From: Anoxybacteroides voinovskiense
GTDB taxonomy: Bacteria; Bacillota; Bacilli; Bacillales; Anoxybacillaceae
NCBI RefSeq assembly: GCF_014196205.1
Contig: NZ_JACIDE010000023.1
Span: 1-51,421 of the forward strand
Direction: 5' to 3'
DNA length: 51,421 nucleotides
Part shown: positions 1-10,155 of the stretch, piece by piece
Numbering within the stretch: position 1 is the stretch's first letter
Layout: the number at the start of each line of letters is the position of its first letter
Translations under genes and position numbers: made by a program
The notes under the pieces: model-generated
Databases searched by the model: none
What the model saw: the letters and a program-made list of their open reading frames with translations, nothing else
What the model was told of the DNA's origin: nothing

Positions 1-187
1 CGTATTATCCGGTATTAGCACCGATTTCTCGGTGTTATCCCCGTCTACAGGGCAGGTTGCCCACGTGTTACTCACCCGTCCGCCGCTAACCGAATAGAAG
101 CAAGCTCCTATTCGATCCGCTCGACTTGCATGTATTAGGCACGCCGCCAGCGTTCGTCCTGAGCCAGGATCAAACTCTCCATCGAAA
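1..187 (-). rRNA. rrs: 16S rRNA, 5' end only (partial)
   Basis: Reverse complement of the first ~180 bases carries the universal start of 16S rRNA (AGAGTTTGATCCTGGCTCAG) and runs through the V1 region to the V2 hairpin, where the window edge cuts it. The mature 5' end is placed near 187 by analogy with Bacillus; it may be off by a few bases. The V1/V2 sequence looks like Anoxybacillus or Geobacillus, from memory. It lies directly downstream of lysS, the place of an rRNA operon in B. subtilis. Confidence 0.97.
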
Positions 188-290
188 GTTTTGTTCCAAA
201 CTCATATTTTACTCGTTCATTCACGAGGACGCTTCGTTTTGTTCAGTTTTCAAAGAACATTTATTTTTATTAGTCGCTTAAGGCGACCTC
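188..290 (-). promoter_or_regulatory. rRNA operon leader with boxA-like antitermination site
   Basis: Transcribed leader between promoter P2 and 16S. On the minus strand it has a small hairpin (GTCGC-cttaa-GCGAC, about 271-285), followed by a boxA-like TGTTCTTTGAAAACT (about 247-261), the sequence found before Bacillus rRNA genes and bound by NusB/NusE in antitermination. The rest leads into the 16S 5' processing region. No protein gene is visible. Confidence 0.75.
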
Positions 291-293
291 TTT

Positions 294-323
294 AATATAT
301 CACGTTCTATTTCCTGTAGTCAA
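294..323 (-). promoter_or_regulatory. rrn promoter P2 (SigA)
   Basis: Minus-strand TTGACT (318-323) and TATATT (294-299) with an 18-bp spacer. It is the proximal member of a tandem pair, as is typical of Bacillus rRNA operons. Confidence 0.75.
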
Positions 324-369
324 GATGTTTTTTGTTTTTTTGTTCACCAAGTAAAAAATGACGTTTTTT

Positions 370-398
370 AATTTACCATACTGGTTATTCTAAGTCAA
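370..398 (-). promoter_or_regulatory. rrn promoter P1 (SigA)
   Basis: Minus-strand TTGACT (393-398) and TAAATT (370-375) with a 17-bp spacer, about 75 bp upstream of P2 and with the same -35. It lies just downstream of the lysS terminator. Confidence 0.65.
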
Positions 399-409
399 CT
401 ATCATTTTT

Positions 410-443
410 GGAGAAATAGGGAGCACTATTATTTTGCGCTCCC
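410..443 (-). terminator. Terminator after lysS
   Basis: Minus-strand stem GGGAGCGC / GTGCTCCC (436-443 and 419-426, one G-U pair) with a 9-base loop and a weak T-rich tail. It separates lysS from the rRNA promoters. Confidence 0.65.
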
Positions 444-452
444 TTAGCTAAA

Positions 453-2015
<1,563 letters not shown>

Positions 2016-2018
2016 TCA

Positions 2019-3014
2019 TTACACAGCCTGCGCGTTTTGTTTTGCTTCTACTTCTTCCACAAAATTCATTAATAAAGAAACAAGCTCCTCACGAGTATTA
2101 CATTCATTAACCGCGTTACGTACTTTCGCATTTCCACGAACGCCCTTTAAGTACCAAGCAGCATGTTTCCTCATTTCTTTGACCGCAATATGCTCGTTTT
2201 TTAAAGCAATCAACCGGTCAAGATGTAAAATGCACACATCGATTTTTTCGCGGACAGAAGGTTCTGGAATCAATTCCCCTGTTTCTAAATAACGAACTGT
2301 CCGATAAATCATCCAAGGATTCCCAAGGGCAGCACGACCGATCATTACACCGTCTACTCCTGTTTCTTCAAGCATTCGTTTCGCGTCTTGCGGCGTTTGG
2401 ACATCACCATTTCCAATAACAGGTATATTTACTGCTTCTTTCACTTGTTTAATAACGTTCCAATCTGCTTTTCCTTCATACATTTGTGCTCTTGTTCTAC
2501 CGTGCACAGCAACCGCCTTTCCGCCAGCCCGTTCGACGGCTTGGGCATTTTCGACCGCGTAAATATGGTGTTCGTCCCACCCGATCCGCATTTTTACGGT
2601 GACTGGTTTTTCGACGGCGTCGACAACAGCACTTACGACATCGTAAATTTTATTCGGGTCTAACAACCATTTTGCCCCAGCATCACATTTGGTAATTTTC
2701 GGAACAGGGCATCCCATATTAATATCAATGATGTCCGCATTTGTATGTCGGTCAACAAATCGTGCTGCCTCCACCAACGTTTCCTTTTCTCCACCAAAAA
2801 TTTGTAAACTCAACGGTTTTTCTCGTTCATCGATGTAAAGCATATCTAACGTTTTTTCGTTATTAAATAAAATCCCTTTATCACTCACCATTTCCGCACA
2901 AACAAGCCCGGCGCCAAACTCTTTCACCGTCAAACGAAACGCAGAGTTACATACGCCCGCCATCGGGGCAAGCACGACGCGGTTTTTAATTTCAACATCG
3001 CCAATTTTAAACAT
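2019..3014 (-). CDS. dusB: tRNA-dihydrouridine synthase B
   Basis: FMN-dependent reduction of uridine to dihydrouridine in the tRNA D-loop. 331 residues with a TIM-barrel start (VVLAPMAGVCNSAFR), the catalytic-Cys motif NMGCPVPKI near residue 98, and phosphate-binding GNGDV plus GVMIGRAALGNPW near the end of the barrel. This is B. subtilis yacF, found in the same place. The ATG at 3014 follows GGAGGG and matches family N-termini (MFKIGDVEIKNRV). Upstream lies a 304-bp gap containing a large structured element; downstream is a hairpin and lysS. Confidence 0.95.
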   Translation of the reverse strand: MFKIGDVEIKNRVVLAPMAGVCNSAFRLTVKEFGAGLVCAEMVSDKGILFNNEKTLDMLYIDEREKPLSLQIFGGEKETLVEAARFVDRHTNADIIDINMGCPVPKITKCDAGAKWLLDPNKIYDVVSAVVDAVEKPVTVKMRIGWDEHHIYAVENAQAVERAGGKAVAVHGRTRAQMYEGKADWNVIKQVKEAVNIPVIGNGDVQTPQDAKRMLEETGVDGVMIGRAALGNPWMIYRTVRYLETGELIPEPSVREKIDVCILHLDRLIALKNEHIAVKEMRKHAAWYLKGVRGNAKVRNAVNECNTREELVSLLMNFVEEVEAKQNAQAV

Positions 3015-3318
3015 ACTATCCCTCCTTTCTGCATATTTAACGCACAAATAATGTTGTTGCCAGGCGTGTTGATTAACCAATAAAAACCAGTTGACATCGC
3101 TCTATTTCTAGCTTTTCTGCCTTAGTCGGCAAGCGAACCGCTTGCCGACTGGGCATGCGCACAGCATGCCCTCCGCGAACAATGAACGCTTTGCGGGCAA
3201 ATGTCATTTGCCCGCCGGCGTTCTTGTTCGAGGGAAGAGGCAGAAAAGCTTGTGTTCAGTCATATGATTCTGTGTTTTTTTAGTAAAATAATGGATAATC
3301 AACACCCGTGTGTTGTTG
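3015..3318. other. 304-bp gene-free gap yazB-dusB
   Basis: No open reading frame of note. It holds the dusB ribosome site at the left, the multi-hairpin element at 3110-3250, and an AT-rich stretch (3251-3318) after the yazB stop. A minus-strand promoter for dusB could lie in the last part but I cannot define one. Confidence 0.6.
3110..3250. repeat. 141-bp multi-hairpin palindromic element (REP/MITE-like)
   Basis: Bounded by a perfect 13-bp inverted repeat, AGCTTTTCTGCCT (3110-3122) and AGGCAGAAAAGCT (3238-3250). Inside are three further hairpins. H1 is a 12-bp perfect stem at 3124-3135/3139-3150 with loop AAC. H2 is an 8-bp stem at 3151-3158/3164-3171. H3 is a nested stem: outer 3176-3189 with 3218-3230 (13 bp, one bulge), inner 10 bp at 3193-3202/3206-3215. 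The result is a closed four-way-junction shape on either strand. It is more GC-rich than its surroundings. It could be a mobile palindromic repeat or a structured RNA; I do not recognise the family. Confidence 0.8.
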
Positions 3319-3570
3319 CTACTTTTGTTTCATTGCCGGTACAGCTTCTTCCATAGGCGACATTAGTCCTGGTGGGTACAATTCTTCGACCGTTACGTTT
3401 AAACAATTAGCTGCTTTTTGTAAAAATTGCGCGGTCGGTAGCCGGTTTCCACGTTCAATTTCTCCTAAAATGGACACCGACACGCCTAAATCTTTCGCAA
3501 ATCGTTCTTGTGTATAGCCTTTTAACTTTCGAAAAGCGCGAATACGTCTCCCCCATTTTTCTGCTTCCAT
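3319..3570 (-). CDS. yazB: Small Xre-type helix-turn-helix protein YazB
   Basis: 83 residues with one Cro/C1-type HTH domain spanning most of the protein (IRAFRKLKGYTQERFAKDLG, then VSVSILGEIERGNRLP). Presumed DNA-binding regulator; targets unknown. It overlaps the end of folK by 49 bases in another frame, an arrangement I recall from B. subtilis, which argues for translation of the pair from one mRNA. Start ATG at 3570 with AAGGGG 7 bases upstream. Last gene of the pab-fol cluster; no clear terminator follows, though the hairpin element beyond may serve. Confidence 0.85.
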   Translation of the reverse strand: MEAEKWGRRIRAFRKLKGYTQERFAKDLGVSVSILGEIERGNRLPTAQFLQKAANCLNVTVEELYPPGLMSPMEEAVPAMKQK

Positions 3571-4049
3571 AGGCGTACCCCTTCTTTGTCTGGTAGTTCA
3601 TCTATCTGTGAAGCCACACAACGTTGCACCGTCGGAATATATATGTCCCCATTCAATTCGAATAACGGAACTAACACAAACGCTCGTTCAGTCATCCGAG
3701 GATGCGGAATCGTAAGTCGCTCTGTTTCAATATTTTCGTGATTATATAATAAAATGTCAAGGTCTAACGTGCGCGGCCCCCAGCGAATTTCCCGTTTTCT
3801 TCCTAATTCCTCCTCAATTATTTGCGTTGCTTCAAGCAACGCAAACGGTGAAAGAGACGTTCGAACATGAATAACCATATTTAAAAAATGGTCTTGTTGA
3901 ACGTAACCGATAGGAGCGGTTTCATAAATCGAAGACGTGTCGATAACAGAAATTTGTTCATGCGTTGCTAACTTTTCGACCGCCTCATGTAAATAGCGAA
4001 GACGGTCACCTATGTTTGAGCCAAGCGCAATATAAGCATAGTTTTCCAT
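3522..4049 (-). CDS. folK: 6-hydroxymethyl-7,8-dihydropterin pyrophosphokinase
   Basis: Transfers pyrophosphate from ATP to hydroxymethyl-dihydropterin, preparing it for FolP. 175 residues: the N-terminal YIALGSNIGDR motif, the RWGPRTLDLDILLY signature (about 90-103) with the Mg-binding DLD, and the IPHPRMTERAFVL segment. The ATG follows the folB stop with no gap (TAA then ATG), so the two are almost certainly translationally coupled. The C-terminus overlaps yazB by 49 bases. Confidence 0.96.
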   Translation of the reverse strand: MENYAYIALGSNIGDRLRYLHEAVEKLATHEQISVIDTSSIYETAPIGYVQQDHFLNMVIHVRTSLSPFALLEATQIIEEELGRKREIRWGPRTLDLDILLYNHENIETERLTIPHPRMTERAFVLVPLFELNGDIYIPTVQRCVASQIDELPDKEGVRLWKQKNGGDVFALFES

Positions 4050-4409
4050 TTAACGACCCCTTACTATTTCGACTGCAACTGATTGATAATGTCCTTTAAT
4101 CGGTGGGTTTGGTTTGCTCACCTTTACTGTACACTGCTCAATTGTTGGAAACGAAGATAAAATACGCGAAGCAATTTGCTCTGCAACTGCTTCAATTAAG
4201 GAAAATTGCCTTTCTTCCACTATTTCCCGACATATTTCATACAGTTGTGCATAGTTAATCGTATCGGTCAAACAATCGCTTTCTCCTGCTTTTTTTACAT
4301 CTGTTTCTACGATTATATCGACAAGAAAGCGTTGGCCGAGTACGTGTTCTTCCGGAAGTACCCCGTGATAGCCGTAAAATTCCATGCCGGTCACATAAAT
4401 TTTATCAAT
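4050..4409 (-). CDS. folB: Dihydroneopterin aldolase, probable ATT start
   Basis: Converts dihydroneopterin to hydroxymethyl-dihydropterin plus glycolaldehyde. About 119 residues with family motifs MEFYGYHGVLPEE near the start, GQRFLVDI, the TINYAQLYE helix, and KPNPPIKGHY near the end. The family N-terminus (M-DK-Y-V-GMEFYGYHG) aligns with codon ATT at 4407-4409: AAGGGGG lies 7 bases upstream and ATT overlaps the folP stop by one base (ATTGA). No in-frame ATG exists nearby upstream with a good ribosome site; the alternatives are a TTG ten codons upstream or a much longer reading inside folP. The enzyme call is firm, the start is inferred. Confidence 0.9.
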   Translation of the reverse strand: MDKIYVTGMEFYGYHGVLPEEHVLGQRFLVDIIVETDVKKAGESDCLTDTINYAQLYEICREIVEERQFSLIEAVAEQIASRILSSFPTIEQCTVKVSKPNPPIKGHYQSVAVEIVRGR

Positions 4410-5238
4410 CGTCTTCGCCCCCTTTTCCAAGCATTGCATCCACCATTTTTGCCATTCTTGCCATCGGCAACACGTCATGGACACGAACAATATGCGCACC
4501 TTTCGCAATGCCAAGACAAACAGTCGCTCCTGTTCCTTCCACTCGTTCGTTTACCGGCAAATCAAGAACGTGACCGATAAAAGATTTTCGCGACGTCCCT
4601 AGCAATAGCGGATAGCCTAGTTTGGTAAACTCCTCTAAATGGCGCATTACTTGCAAATTGTGCTCTGCTGTTTTCGCAAAGCCGATGCCTGGATCTAAAA
4701 TAATCGCCTCGTCTTTTACCCCTGCTTTTTTTACAATTTCCACACTTTCAAGCAAATCGGAGATCATATCTGGAATTAAATGTCGGTAGTCCGGCTTTGG
4801 GCGATTGTGCATCAAAATGATGGGGACACGATAATGCGCCGCCACTTCTGCCATTTTCGGGTCAGCTTTTGCCCCCCACACATCGTTAATGATATCGGCG
4901 CCTGCTTCGATCGCTTGTTTTGCCACTTCTGCTTTATACGTATCGATCGAAATAGGGACATTTACTTCGTTAGCTACTGCTTTTATGACTGGAATTACCC
5001 GTTGCAATTCTTCTTCAAGCGGCACTTGTTCCGCCCCTGGACGCGTCGATTCTCCACCAATGTCGATGATATCCGCACCTTCTGCGACTAGCTGTTTTGC
5101 ATGCTCTACGGCGCGGTCGAGAGCATTAAATTTTCCACCATCAGAGAATGAGTCGGGAGTGACGTTTAAAATGCCCATAATGATTGTTTTTCGTTGAATG
5201 TTTAGTGTATACCGCCCACACGGAATGGTTTTTACCAT
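4405..5238 (-). CDS. folP: Dihydropteroate synthase
   Basis: Condenses hydroxymethyl-dihydropterin pyrophosphate with p-aminobenzoate; the sulfonamide target (B. subtilis sul). 277 residues, TIM barrel, with ILNVTPDSFSDGGKF (about 23-37), GGESTRPGAEQVP (about 61-73), NDVWG, and LDPGIGFAKT. It sits between the PABA genes that make one substrate and the folB/folK genes that make the other. The stop overlaps the proposed folB start by one base. Start ATG 5238, 3 bases after the pabC stop. Confidence 0.97.
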   Translation of the reverse strand: MVKTIPCGRYTLNIQRKTIIMGILNVTPDSFSDGGKFNALDRAVEHAKQLVAEGADIIDIGGESTRPGAEQVPLEEELQRVIPVIKAVANEVNVPISIDTYKAEVAKQAIEAGADIINDVWGAKADPKMAEVAAHYRVPIILMHNRPKPDYRHLIPDMISDLLESVEIVKKAGVKDEAIILDPGIGFAKTAEHNLQVMRHLEEFTKLGYPLLLGTSRKSFIGHVLDLPVNERVEGTGATVCLGIAKGAHIVRVHDVLPMARMAKMVDAMLGKGGEDD

Positions 5239-5241
5239 TTG

Positions 5242-6114
5242 TTAGTCGACCCTTTCTATTAACTCATGTCTTGTCCATAAATGAGTAACGTAACGTTCAT
5301 AATATTCCTTGAGCTGTTTCGTCACCGCTCCTTCTTTTCCAACGTAGCATCGGTCATGAAGACGGACAACCGGTACAATTTCTTGGATTGAGTTTGTTAA
5401 AAATAGTTCATCTGCTGCTTCTAATGCAGACAACCGATATAACCCTTCTTCATACCGAATTTGTAACGTCGTAAGGAGCGATAATACAAATTGACGTGTA
5501 ATGCCATTTAACGCTCCTGTGTCAATAGAAGGGGTGTATACGATGCCGTCTTTCACCCAAAAAAGGTTAGAAACAATCCCTTCGGTCACAAATCCTTGTT
5601 CATTCAGAAAAATACCTTCTACCCGAGGATCGTTACCGATTTCTCGTTTCCCAAGGATGTTGTTTAAATAATGGTGCGATTTCCATCGCTCTTTTCCTTC
5701 TGGACTATTTCTTCTCGTTTTTAAAACGGTGCATACTTTTTCCATCGAAATAGTGGAAGGAAGCGGCTTCATATAGACAATGACAACAGGTGCTACATAA
5801 CCGTCGGTTTGTAAGCCGATATCGCCAATGCCTGCAGATACATTTAAACGTACGTACGCATCTTTCAGCCCGTTTGCTTGCAGCAGCTGATGAACAATCT
5901 TCACGACTTCTTCCCGCTGTAAAGACAAACGAATGTTCATCTCGGCTAGACTATTATTTAGTCGCGCAAGATGGTCGTCTAATAAAAAAGGGTGGCCATT
6001 ATACGTACGAAATGTTTCAAACGCCCCGAGCCCATACATAAAGCCATGGTCAAAAGGGGAAATGCGCGCTTCTTCTCGATGAACAATCTCTCCATTAACG
6101 TAAAGATACATCAT
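5242..6114 (-). CDS. pabC: Aminodeoxychorismate lyase
   Basis: PLP-dependent release of p-aminobenzoate and pyruvate from 4-amino-4-deoxychorismate. Fold-type IV aminotransferase family, 290 residues. Conserved N-terminal SPFDHGFMYGLGAFETFR, the PLP lysine in RWKSHHYLN (K145), and E-G-TEG-SNLF (about 176-186) are present. D-amino acid or branched-chain aminotransferases share the fold, but the setting after pabA settles the function. AAGGG 7 bases before ATG 6114 overlaps the pabA tail, so translation is coupled. Confidence 0.93.
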   Translation of the reverse strand: MMYLYVNGEIVHREEARISPFDHGFMYGLGAFETFRTYNGHPFLLDDHLARLNNSLAEMNIRLSLQREEVVKIVHQLLQANGLKDAYVRLNVSAGIGDIGLQTDGYVAPVVIVYMKPLPSTISMEKVCTVLKTRRNSPEGKERWKSHHYLNNILGKREIGNDPRVEGIFLNEQGFVTEGIVSNLFWVKDGIVYTPSIDTGALNGITRQFVLSLLTTLQIRYEEGLYRLSALEAADELFLTNSIQEIVPVVRLHDRCYVGKEGAVTKQLKEYYERYVTHLWTRHELIERVD

Positions 6115-6117
6115 CGT

Positions 6118-6693
6118 TCAACCCTTTTTGTATGTGTGAATAAAGTTTCGTAACAATTCCATGCCATGTGTCGTCATAATCGACTCCGGATGAAATTGAA
6201 CACCTTCCACCGGGAGCGTTTTATGGCGAATGGCCATAATTTCATCGTCCGCTGTCCACGCCGACACGTCGAAGCAAGTTGGCAACGTTTCTTTTTTCAC
6301 AATAAGCGAGTGATACCGTGTTGCCGTGAACGGGTTAGGGAGATTAGCGAAAATCGTTTTTCCGTCGTGAAAAATTTGTGACGTTTTCCCATGCATTAAT
6401 TTTTGCGCTCGAACGACATCCCCGCCAAACACTTGGGCAATCGATTGATGTCCTAAGCAAACACCAAAAATCGGGATTTTTCCAGCGAAATACTCAATGG
6501 CAGCTAAGCTAATGCCTGCTTCATTCGGGCTGCAAGGTCCTGGTGAAATCATCAAAAAATCCGGACGCATCGCTTCAATTTCCTCAACGGTTACTTCATC
6601 GTTTCGCTTAACGATTAGCTCTTCGCCTAATTCCCCTAAATATTGAACTAAATTGTACGTAAACGAATCATAATTATCAATCATTAAAATCAT
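6118..6693 (-). CDS. pabA: Aminodeoxychorismate/anthranilate synthase glutaminase subunit
   Basis: Supplies ammonia from glutamine to PabB, and in B. subtilis also to TrpE (there called trpG). 191 residues, class I glutamine amidotransferase with nucleophile Cys79 in GVCLGHQS and His168/Glu170 in VQFHPES. The ATG at 6693 is preferred over the GTG at 6702 because GAGGTGA lies just upstream and the protein then starts [14 protein letters not shown] as in Bacillus. Five GAG triplets surround its ribosome site (see findings), which could be a worn TRAP site. Confidence 0.95.
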   Translation of the reverse strand: MILMIDNYDSFTYNLVQYLGELGEELIVKRNDEVTVEEIEAMRPDFLMISPGPCSPNEAGISLAAIEYFAGKIPIFGVCLGHQSIAQVFGGDVVRAQKLMHGKTSQIFHDGKTIFANLPNPFTATRYHSLIVKKETLPTCFDVSAWTADDEIMAIRHKTLPVEGVQFHPESIMTTHGMELLRNFIHTYKKG

Positions 6694-6716
6694 CCATCTC
6701 ACCTCGTCATAAATGG

Positions 6717-8114
6717 TTACTCTGCTTCACTCAGCTCTTTTGCTTTCCATAAAGCAATCGCCTTTTTTAAACATTCTTTATACTCGTACTCCGGTCGGGA
6801 GTCGATGACGATTCCTGCCCCCGCTTGAACGTGTGCAACGCCATCTTTCGCAATCATCGTCCGAATGGCAATGTTCAACTCCATATCGCCATCAAATCCA
6901 ATCCAGCCGATGGAGCCTGTATAAACGCTGCGTCTTACCGGCTCCAACTCCTCGATAATTTCCATCGTTCGTACTTTTGGAGCACCAGTAATCGTCCCGC
7001 CTGGGAAGACGGCACGAATGACATCGAACGCATCTTTGTCTTCTCCCAATTCGCCAGATACGTGAGAGACGATGTGCATGACGTGAGAATATGCTTCAAT
7101 CGTCATCCACTCATCCACTTTTACTGTACCATATTTGCATACCCTTCCTAAATCATTTCGTTCTAAATCAACAAGCATTACATGCTCTGCCCGCTCTTTT
7201 TCGTTTTCCAACAACTCGCTCGCAATGTGGCGATCTTCCTCTGCTGTTTTTCCGCGTGAACGCGTTCCAGCAATCGGTCTTGTACTTACAAAAGCGCCAC
7301 GTTTTTTCACAAGCAGTTCTGGAGAACCGCTGACGAGTTGGAAATGTGGCGTATGAATATATGCCATATACGGAGAAGGGTTGAGTAGCCGTAGCTGTTC
7401 ATAAATGTGAAACGGATGTGTCCGCAGCGGCTTCGATTGCCGTACGGATAAATTTACTTGAAATACATCCCCTTGAGCAATGTAGCCTCTGACTTTCTCG
7501 ACCGCCTTCATAAATTCTTCTTCCGTCATCGACACAGCTTCTTCGTCCGCCGTTATGGTAAATGGAAAATGCTTTATTTCGTCGTTACCTTTTCCCCATA
7601 ATGATTCATACATAGACAAACGTTGTTCCGCTTCTTGCTGTTTCCCCTCGTCATAATGAACGAGGACATGTAACACTTGTTCTTGGTGGTCATAAACAAA
7701 AACATCGTCAAAAATGAAAAAGTATACATCAGGGAGATTAAGATCATCTTTCGCCATTTCTGGAAGCCGTTCAATATAGCGAGCGCAATCGTAGCTAATA
7801 TACCCGATTGCTCCACCTTGAAAATCCGGACCATCAGAAATGCGTTCCACTTTCCATTGTGAAAACCATTGTTTCATTAAATGAAGCGGGTTTCCTTGTA
7901 GCCGAGTTTCTTCGCCTTTATATTGAATAACTAATTCTTCGCCTTTTCCTTGCACGATGCCGATCGGACGCATGCCAATGATGCTATAACGCCCTGCTCT
8001 TCCGCTTTCTAATAATACATGGTACGGTTCGTTTTGAATAAGCGATTTATATTGTTGAAACCAATCTCGTTGTTGATACGAAATGCGTCTTGCTGCTATT
8101 TTCCGCAGTCCCAT
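6717..8114 (-). CDS. pabB: Aminodeoxychorismate synthase component I
   Basis: Aminates chorismate with ammonia from PabA, the committed step to p-aminobenzoate. 465 residues with the chorismate-utilising domain in the C-terminal half: [22 protein letters not shown] (about 279-291), [10 protein letters not shown], and [20 protein letters not shown]. First gene of the pab-fol cluster, directly downstream of the cysK terminator. The GGAG upstream is about 12 bases from the ATG at 8114, longer than ideal, so the start is a little uncertain. Anthranilate synthase TrpE is the alternative, excluded mainly by context. Confidence 0.94.
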   Translation of the reverse strand: MGLRKIAARRISYQQRDWFQQYKSLIQNEPYHVLLESGRAGRYSIIGMRPIGIVQGKGEELVIQYKGEETRLQGNPLHLMKQWFSQWKVERISDGPDFQGGAIGYISYDCARYIERLPEMAKDDLNLPDVYFFIFDDVFVYDHQEQVLHVLVHYDEGKQQEAEQRLSMYESLWGKGNDEIKHFPFTITADEEAVSMTEEEFMKAVEKVRGYIAQGDVFQVNLSVRQSKPLRTHPFHIYEQLRLLNPSPYMAYIHTPHFQLVSGSPELLVKKRGAFVSTRPIAGTRSRGKTAEEDRHIASELLENEKERAEHVMLVDLERNDLGRVCKYGTVKVDEWMTIEAYSHVMHIVSHVSGELGEDKDAFDVIRAVFPGGTITGAPKVRTMEIIEELEPVRRSVYTGSIGWIGFDGDMELNIAIRTMIAKDGVAHVQAGAGIVIDSRPEYEYKECLKKAIALWKAKELSEAE

Positions 8115-8195
8115 AAGAGGCGGTTACACTCCTTCCTTTGCTGCACATGCCGATTAATTGCTTGTTCCATACATACTACTTATTTTAATATATAT

Positions 8196-8229
8196 AAAAA
8201 AATTTCGACAGGGAATATCCCTGCCGAAA
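8196..8229 (-). terminator. Terminator after cysK
   Basis: Minus-strand stem TTTCGGCAGGGA / TCCCTGTCGAAA (8218-8229 and 8203-8214, one G-U pair) with a 3-base loop and seven T residues directly after. A strong rho-independent terminator separating cysK from pabB. Confidence 0.92.
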
Positions 8230-8240
8230 TGATGCTTTCC

Positions 8241-9167
8241 TTATTCCTCGAATTGATATAGAGCCGTACTTAAGTAGCGTTCGCCGTTACTTGGAATAAT
8301 GGCTAATACTTTCTTCCCTTTTCCAAGCTGCTTTGCTACCTTTAACGCGGCATGAATCGCTGCACCCGAGGAAATACCGCCCAAAATTCCTTCTTCTCGC
8401 GCTGCACGGCGAGCGGCATCGAACGCTTCTTCTGTTTTTACAGTAATCACTTCATCATAAATTTCCGTATTTAAAATATCTGGGACAAATCCCGCACCAA
8501 TTCCTTGAATTTTATGTGGGCCTGGTTTTCCGCCGGACAATACCGGAGAATCCGCTGGCTCTACGGCATAAATTTTGATGTTTGGATACGCTTTTCGCAA
8601 TACTTCACCAGCGCCTGTAATCGTTCCGCCAGTGCCGATTCCAGCCACAAACGCGTCTAGTTGGTCACCCATTTGCTCGACGATTTCTTTTCCTGTCGTC
8701 AGGCGATGAATTTCTGGGTTCGCTTCGTTTTTAAATTGTTGCGGCATAAAGTACCCGTGTTCGCTCGCAAGTTCTTCCGCCTTGCGAATCGCTCCACGCA
8801 TTCCTTCGCTTCCTGGCGTTAATACTAACTCTGCTCCATAAGCACGCAACAAGTTTCGGCGCTCTAAGCTCATTGTATCTGGCATAACAAGAATCGCTTT
8901 ATAGCCTTTTGCAGCTGCTACCATCGCTAATCCGATTCCTGTGTTTCCGCTTGTCGGCTCAATAATGGTATCGCCAGGCTTGATTTTTCCTTCTTTTTCT
9001 GCTGCTTCAATCATTGCTAGCGCAATCCGATCTTTCACGCTGCTTCCTGGGTTCATGAATTCTAATTTGACATATACGTCTGCACTGTCTTCATCCACGA
9101 TGCGATTTAATTTGACTGCCGGTGTATCCCCAATTAATTCTGTAATGGAGTTTACTGCGCGTGCCAT
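8241..9167 (-). CDS. cysK: Cysteine synthase (O-acetylserine thiol-lyase)
   Basis: PLP enzyme making cysteine from O-acetylserine and sulfide. 308 residues; PLP lysine K45 in [12 protein letters not shown], substrate loop TSGNTGIG (about 69-76), phosphate loop [10 protein letters not shown] (about 177-186), and GISSGAA near 264. ATG 9167 ([16 protein letters not shown]) has AGGGGTGG 5 bases upstream; the in-frame GTG three codons earlier lies inside that ribosome site. It has its own SigA promoter and terminator, so it is a single-gene unit here. B. subtilis has yacD next to it; this window does not. Confidence 0.96.
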   Translation of the reverse strand: MARAVNSITELIGDTPAVKLNRIVDEDSADVYVKLEFMNPGSSVKDRIALAMIEAAEKEGKIKPGDTIIEPTSGNTGIGLAMVAAAKGYKAILVMPDTMSLERRNLLRAYGAELVLTPGSEGMRGAIRKAEELASEHGYFMPQQFKNEANPEIHRLTTGKEIVEQMGDQLDAFVAGIGTGGTITGAGEVLRKAYPNIKIYAVEPADSPVLSGGKPGPHKIQGIGAGFVPDILNTEIYDEVITVKTEEAFDAARRAAREEGILGGISSGAAIHAALKVAKQLGKGKKVLAIIPSNGERYLSTALYQFEE

Positions 9168-9211
9168 ATTATCCACCCCTAATCCCGAGTAATTTTATCG
9201 AATTTGTTTAA

Positions 9212-9240
9212 AATTTATCAACTATTTTCTCAATTGTCAA
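9212..9240 (-). promoter_or_regulatory. cysK promoter (SigA)
   Basis: Minus-strand TTGACA (9235-9240), 17-bp spacer, TAAATT (9212-9217), 45 bp upstream of the cysK ATG. It lies just past the hslO stop. Confidence 0.75.
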
Positions 9241-9247
9241 TTATTTT

Positions 9248-10138
9248 TTATTCTGCTGGTGATTCTGCCAGTTGTTTTAGTTTTTCCAAGTCTTCTCGTG
9301 TAAAATAATATGTTTCATTACAAAAGTGACACGATGCTTCCGCATGTCCTTCTTCGTCGATGATATCTTGAATTTCTTTCGGTCCTAAACTGATGAGCGC
9401 ATCAGCAATTCGCTCTCGCGAACAACGGCATACAAAAGCGACTGGGACTGTTTCCAACACTTTGACATTCCCTTTTCCAAGCAACTCTTCTAAAATTTCT
9501 TCCGGCGTTAGTCCTCTTTCCACCATTTTAGACACCGGTGGAATCGCTTTTAATCGTTGTTCAATTTCGTCAATCGTTGCATCCTCCACATCAGGCATTA
9601 ACTGAAGGATAAATCCACCAGCAGCGAGAATCGTGTAGTCCGGATTCACTAACACCCCTACCCCGACAGAGGAAGGGACTTGCTCAGAAGACGCGAAATA
9701 ATACGTAAAATCTTCCCCAAGTTCACCAGAAACGAGCGGAACTTGCCCAGTGAAAAAATCGCGTAAGCCTAAATCTTTTACGACCGTTAACATACCGCTT
9801 GTCCCGACCGCTCGAGCAACATCTAGTTTCCCATGCTGATTTAACTCAAAGTGAACATGAGGATTCGTTACATATCCTCTGACTTCCCCGTTGGCGTTGC
9901 TGTCTACGAGAATGGCGCCGAGTGGACCGCCGCCTTCAATTTTAATCGTTAGTTTGCTGTCACCTTTTAGCATCGCTCCCATCATGACACCTGCTGTCAT
10001 CGCGCGTCCGAGCGCTGCAGAAGCCGTTGGCCACGTTTGATGGCGACGCTGTGCTTCACGAACGGTTTCGGTCGTTCGCACCGCATACGCCCTTACTTGG
10101 CCGTCATATGCTAACGCTTTTACTAAGTAATCTGACAT
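9248..10138 (-). CDS. hslO: Redox-regulated chaperone Hsp33
   Basis: Cytosolic holdase switched on by oxidation of a zinc centre. 296 residues. The C-terminal redox switch is visible as CRC (about 237-239) and CHFC (about 269-272), the four zinc cysteines; the N-terminal domain has [16 protein letters not shown] and the NPHVHFEL region. B. subtilis yacC. It lies 17 bases downstream of coaX and is probably co-transcribed with it. Confidence 0.95.
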   Translation of the reverse strand: MSDYLVKALAYDGQVRAYAVRTTETVREAQRRHQTWPTASAALGRAMTAGVMMGAMLKGDSKLTIKIEGGGPLGAILVDSNANGEVRGYVTNPHVHFELNQHGKLDVARAVGTSGMLTVVKDLGLRDFFTGQVPLVSGELGEDFTYYFASSEQVPSSVGVGVLVNPDYTILAAGGFILQLMPDVEDATIDEIEQRLKAIPPVSKMVERGLTPEEILEELLGKGNVKVLETVPVAFVCRCSRERIADALISLGPKEIQDIIDEEGHAEASCHFCNETYYFTREDLEKLKQLAESPAE

Positions 10139-10155
10139 AACATGCTCACCTTTTT

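Noticed and set aside
3319-3570. yazB as antitoxin of a toxin-antitoxin pair because of its HTH domain
   Set aside because: No toxin-like partner adjacent; the gene is a conserved member of the folate cluster overlapping folK.
4206-4580. 124-codon plus-strand frame opposite folB/folP
   Set aside because: Antisense shadow with Cys/Phe/His-rich composition typical of reverse frames.
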